64,000 nt of DNA from NCBI RefSeq assembly GCF_900100265.1, contig NZ_LT629696.1:2852001-2916000 (forward strand), given 5' to 3'. The stretch is from Leifsonia sp. 466MF (GTDB lineage: Bacteria; Actinomycetota; Actinomycetes; Actinomycetales; Microbacteriaceae). Positions 61,304 through 64,000 of this stretch are shown here, piece after piece; the stretch's first letter is position 1; every line of letters starts with the position of its first letter. The notes beneath the pieces were generated by a model, which saw only the letters and a list, made by a program, of their open reading frames with translations, made no database searches and was not told where the DNA came from. Both the position numbers and the translations under genes were made by a program.

Positions 61304-62542
61304 TCACGGCCCCCGGACGTTGAGGGCACGGCCGATCGCCGACCACAGGGCGGCCCGGGCGTCCTCCGTGGGCTGCGCCTGCGGCGCGGGAGGCAGGTCG
61401 AGCGGTGTGTAGGGCGGGAGGTAGAAGGTGTGCGTCGCCTTCGGCGCCCGGACGTACGCGTCTCCCCCGCGCGCCGGCCGCACCTCGGCCGCGACGTCGA
61501 GCCACCGGCAGCCGTTCCCGAGCTGCTCGTCCTCCCCCGCGCATCCCAGCACCACCGGACCGGGGATGCGGTCCAGGTCGAGCACGGCGGCCCGCGTCAC
61601 CACGTGGGTGCCGCTGAGGCAGGGCACCCACGAGCCTCCGACGGTGATCGCCGGGCCGGGAACGGGCGATGGGCAGACCAGCCCGGTGGTTCCGGCGGGC
61701 GCGATGGCGCCGTAGACCAGCTCGGGATGCGCGACCGCGGTCCACAGGGCAAGCTGCGCGCCCCGCGAGGTCCCGAAGACGAAGACGCGCCGCGCATCCA
61801 CCCCCGGCTGTGCGCGCAGCCAGTTCAGCGCCGCGACGACGCGCTCGGCGGGGAGCACGCGGACCGGCCCGAGCTGGCCCGCCGACCCGTAGGTCGAGAG
61901 GGCGAGCGCCGGATACCCCATCGCGGAGAGGGTGGCCGCCGAGAGCACGCCGGTCTGCACATCCGGCTCGGTCCCGTCGAAGACGAGCACCGCCGGGCGC
62001 GGCGCCGCGGCGGCCGACGCGGGCTGGAAGTAGTCCCCCGTGATGCCGTCGTCGAACACCGCCCGTGACGGCGCTACCGAGGTCAGCCCGACCCGATGCA
62101 GGCGGCGGGCGGCGACCCGGCGACCGTCGATGACGGCCTCCAGGTCGACGGTCATGGTCGAGCCGCCCCACACATGCGGGGAGTTCGCCTCGCGGCCCGA
62201 GTCGCTCTGCAGCGTCCAGAACAGGCCCATCCCGTCCGCTCCGGAGAACGGGGCCTCGGCGGCCACGTCGTGGTCCAGGTCGACCACGCCGGACGACGGG
62301 ACGCTGTAGACGGCCTGCGAGCTCCACCGCTCACCCGCCGCCGCGCCGGACCGCGCCGTCGCGCGTACCGTCACCCGTCCACCCGGCGGCAGCGAGACGA
62401 CCCGGACGTGGATGGGCTTCCACACCCCGCTCGGCTCCTCGCTGACCTCGACGCGCGGTCCGCCCGCGCCCGGAATGGCGACGCAGGCGGCGAGGGATGC
62501 GACCAGCAGCGCGAGGACCACGCCCGCCACCATCCGCCTCAT
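61304..62542 (-). CDS. Lipoprotein acyl-CoA thioesterase/BAAT-like hydrolase, paralog 1
   Basis: A 412-aa exported protein: lipobox LAAC within MRRMVAGVVLALLVASLAAC, an N-terminal Ig-like 'acyl-CoA thioester hydrolase' domain (about 35-160), and a C-terminal alpha/beta-hydrolase (BAAT) domain with nucleophile elbow GTSRGAQLA, an acid in the CAGEDEQLGN region and a His near ATHTFYLPPY. ATG 62542 overlaps the upstream stop (ATGA). Homologues are usually intracellular acyltransferases; here it is membrane-anchored outside. Natural substrate unknown. Confidence 0.82.
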   Translation of the reverse strand: MRRMVAGVVLALLVASLAACVAIPGAGGPRVEVSEEPSGVWKPIHVRVVSLPPGGRVTVRATARSGAAAGERWSSQAVYSVPSSGVVDLDHDVAAEAPFSGADGMGLFWTLQSDSGREANSPHVWGGSTMTVDLEAVIDGRRVAARRLHRVGLTSVAPSRAVFDDGITGDYFQPASAAAAPRPAVLVFDGTEPDVQTGVLSAATLSAMGYPALALSTYGSAGQLGPVRVLPAERVVAALNWLRAQPGVDARRVFVFGTSRGAQLALWTAVAHPELVYGAIAPAGTTGLVCPSPVPGPAITVGGSWVPCLSGTHVVTRAAVLDLDRIPGPVVLGCAGEDEQLGNGCRWLDVAAEVRPARGGDAYVRAPKATHTFYLPPYTPLDLPPAPQAQPTEDARAALWSAIGRALNVRGP

Positions 62543-63840
62543 GGCCGCATCGCCCCCGCCAGCTTCGCGATGACGAGCTGCCAGAACTGCGCCCGCGCCG
62601 CTTCGGTCGCCTGCGCGGTCGCCGGAGCCAGGTCGCTCAGCCCGATCGGCAGCAGGGGCGGCGTGGTGATGTCGTGGCCGGCGCCGTCCAGGTAGAGGAA
62701 GGCGTCTCCCGGTTCGTCGCCGCGCACCTGCTCCCCCGCCCGCGTCCAGTCGCACGCGGTCGGAAGCAGCCGGTCGTCGGTGCCGCAGGCGAGCACGAGC
62801 GGCCCGCTGATGCGCTGCAGCGGCAGGATGTCCGTGCCCGCGATCGTGCGCTCCGGGTTGGCGCACGGCAACGCCCGCCCGTGCTGGATGAGCAGTGGGC
62901 TGCCCGCGGACGACGTGCACTGCAGCGCCGTCGCGCCGCTGGCGGCGAACGCTCCGTGGACGCGATCCGGGTCGTTCGCGGCGAACCAGAGGGCCAGCGA
63001 CGAGGCACGACCGGTGCCGTAGACGAAGATGCGTCCCTCATCCACGACGGGAAGAGAGGAGAACCAGGTCAGCACGGCGTCGAACGTCTCGACCGAGAGC
63101 GCGGCGGATCCGGGGATGCGTCCGGCCGGGACGAACGCCGGCAGCACGACGACGGGGAAGCCGGCCGATGCGATCCGTCGCGAGACGAACGCGCCGGACG
63201 CTCCGCCGTCGTCGCCGTCGATGACGATCACGCCGGGACGCAGGTCGACCGGCGTCGGCACCGAGTCGACCAGCGTCCCGACGGTGGCCGTCGGCGCGAG
63301 CCCGGACGCCTCGGGGTCGCCGGTGTCGATGAGATCGCTGCCCAGCACATCCCGGCTGATGGTCCCCGCCGAGAGCGGCGTGCGGTGGAGCTCGCCGGAG
63401 GCCACCTGGTGTCCCGCCTGCTCGGCCGAGAACCGGATATCGAGCGGGCTGTACACCCACTGCGCCTCCAGCTGCTGCTGGCTGAGCGACGGTCCCGTCA
63501 GGCTCCACAGCAGACCGGAGCTGTCCGGTCGCGGGTAGGGCGCTGCCGTCGGCTCCTGCGACCACAGCCGGACGCTCCCCGTGGGCGGAACCGCGTAGAC
63601 CGCCCGCGACGACCACGAGCCGGCGCTGGAGTGCGCGCGTGCGGTGAGCACGACGGGCTCGCCCGGCTCCAGGCCGACGATCTGGATGCCGACGGGCTCG
63701 GTGATCCCGTCGCCGAACCGGCTGAACACGAACCGCGCGCCCCCTCCCGAGCCCGTCGCACAGGCCGAGAGGAGGAGTGCCGCCACCGCTCCGACCACCG
63801 CGACCCGCAGCAGCCGTCGCAGCGCCCACTGCCTGGTCAT
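62539..63840 (-). CDS. Lipoprotein BAAT-like hydrolase, paralog 2
   Basis: A 433-aa paralog of the downstream gene with the same layout: signal and lipobox (ALLLSAC), beta-rich domain, hydrolase domain. The presumed nucleophile elbow reads GTGRASSLA, whereas paralog 1 has GTSRGAQLA, so the Ser normally at the apex is replaced or shifted and activity is uncertain. The CGTDDRLLPTACDW and LDGAGHDITTPPL stretches correspond to the acid and His regions. ATGA overlaps at both ends. Confidence 0.8.
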   Translation of the reverse strand: MTRQWALRRLLRVAVVGAVAALLLSACATGSGGGARFVFSRFGDGITEPVGIQIVGLEPGEPVVLTARAHSSAGSWSSRAVYAVPPTGSVRLWSQEPTAAPYPRPDSSGLLWSLTGPSLSQQQLEAQWVYSPLDIRFSAEQAGHQVASGELHRTPLSAGTISRDVLGSDLIDTGDPEASGLAPTATVGTLVDSVPTPVDLRPGVIVIDGDDGGASGAFVSRRIASAGFPVVVLPAFVPAGRIPGSAALSVETFDAVLTWFSSLPVVDEGRIFVYGTGRASSLALWFAANDPDRVHGAFAASGATALQCTSSAGSPLLIQHGRALPCANPERTIAGTDILPLQRISGPLVLACGTDDRLLPTACDWTRAGEQVRGDEPGDAFLYLDGAGHDITTPPLLPIGLSDLAPATAQATEAARAQFWQLVIAKLAGAMRP

Positions 63841-64000
63841 CCGAGCACCGCCCGGAGCAGGTCGCGGCCGACCGCGTTCCAGAACGCGATGCGGGCCTTC
63901 TCGGTCGGCTGGCCGCCGGTCGCCGGGAGGGCGATCGGCAGGCCCGGCGGCACGCTGACGGGATGCGTCGCGCCGTCGGCGTAGATCGTCCGGTCGCCGG
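63837..64000 (-). CDS. Lipoprotein BAAT-like hydrolase, paralog 3 (C-terminal end only)
   Basis: The last 53 codons of a third family member. Its ending (TIYADGATHPVSVPPGLPIA; TEKARIAFWNAVGRDLLRAV) aligns with the C-termini of the two downstream genes (HDITTPPLLPIG; ARAQFWQLVIAKLAGA). Stop TGA overlaps paralog 2's ATG. The rest lies beyond the window. Confidence 0.85.
   Translation of the reverse strand, partial: GDRTIYADGATHPVSVPPGLPIALPATGGQPTEKARIAFWNAVGRDLLRAVLG

Overview
The window is a high-GC actinobacterial chromosome segment, most likely Microbacteriaceae (Leifsonia-like). This is inferred from the GC content, GTG/TTG starts, a TCGAAC-N4-GTTCGA SOS box, a LAxTG (sortase E type) surface protein, a minimal tad pilus locus, and the mqo, lysC-asd and dnaX-recR gene sets. 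No species can be proven from the sequence alone.

Layout. 1-4879: partial pncA, dacB, a DUF2945 protein and a large secreted beta-propeller/PKD protein. 4990-22382: a complete, very compact (about 17.4 kb) temperate siphovirus prophage inserted in a tRNA-Thr(CGU) gene. 22344-33056: the reconstituted tRNA, a TetR regulator, a TAP-type lipoprotein peptidase, holB-tmk-topA, a small orphan gene and a tad/Flp-pilus operon. 33403-36169: acs and a small secreted protein. 36300-40729: ridA-like gene, DUF4177, a class A PBP with PASTA domains, a phosphoesterase and tRNA-Pro. 40856-47212: FMN reductase, luciferase-like monooxygenase, a LAHTG surface protein, DUF4012, ugd and tdk. 47257-50473: a NarL-type regulator with one intact and one apparently degenerate kinase. 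50600-53410: a LexA-boxed radical SAM gene and an ABC-F gene with a structured leader. 53640-61255: mqo, asd, lysC, a repeat-rich gap, recR and dnaX. 61304-64000: three tandem paralogous lipoprotein hydrolases, the last cut by the window end.

Prophage logic. One leftward transcription unit (21985 to 6582) with mostly overlapping stop/start codons runs: Cro/Xis-like HTH, winged-helix replication protein, small membrane proteins, HTH proteins, HNH-kinase fusion, terminases, portal, protease-capsid fusion, connectors, tail tube, frameshifted tail chaperone, tape measure, tail proteins, M23 endolysin, a Cys-rich mini-protein and two holin-like proteins. Rightward are only the repressor (22086-22388), integrase (5116-6009) and a small HTH gene.

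Main discovery. The repressor gene runs through the attachment core in the right tRNA. In the prophage it stops 2 codons after the core, at a stop codon supplied by host tRNA sequence (100 aa). Joining the core to the phage-side sequence at the left end keeps the frame open for 29 more codons, to a TGA that overlaps the integrase GTG start (128 aa). So attP lies inside the repressor gene, directly upstream of int, and integration itself trims the repressor and separates int from the repressor promoter. This is the architecture of 'integration-dependent immunity' known from mycobacteriophages such as BPs and Brujita, here in a minimal siphovirus of a different actinobacterial family. The integrase also ends in Ala-Ala, as an ssrA-like degradation tag would.
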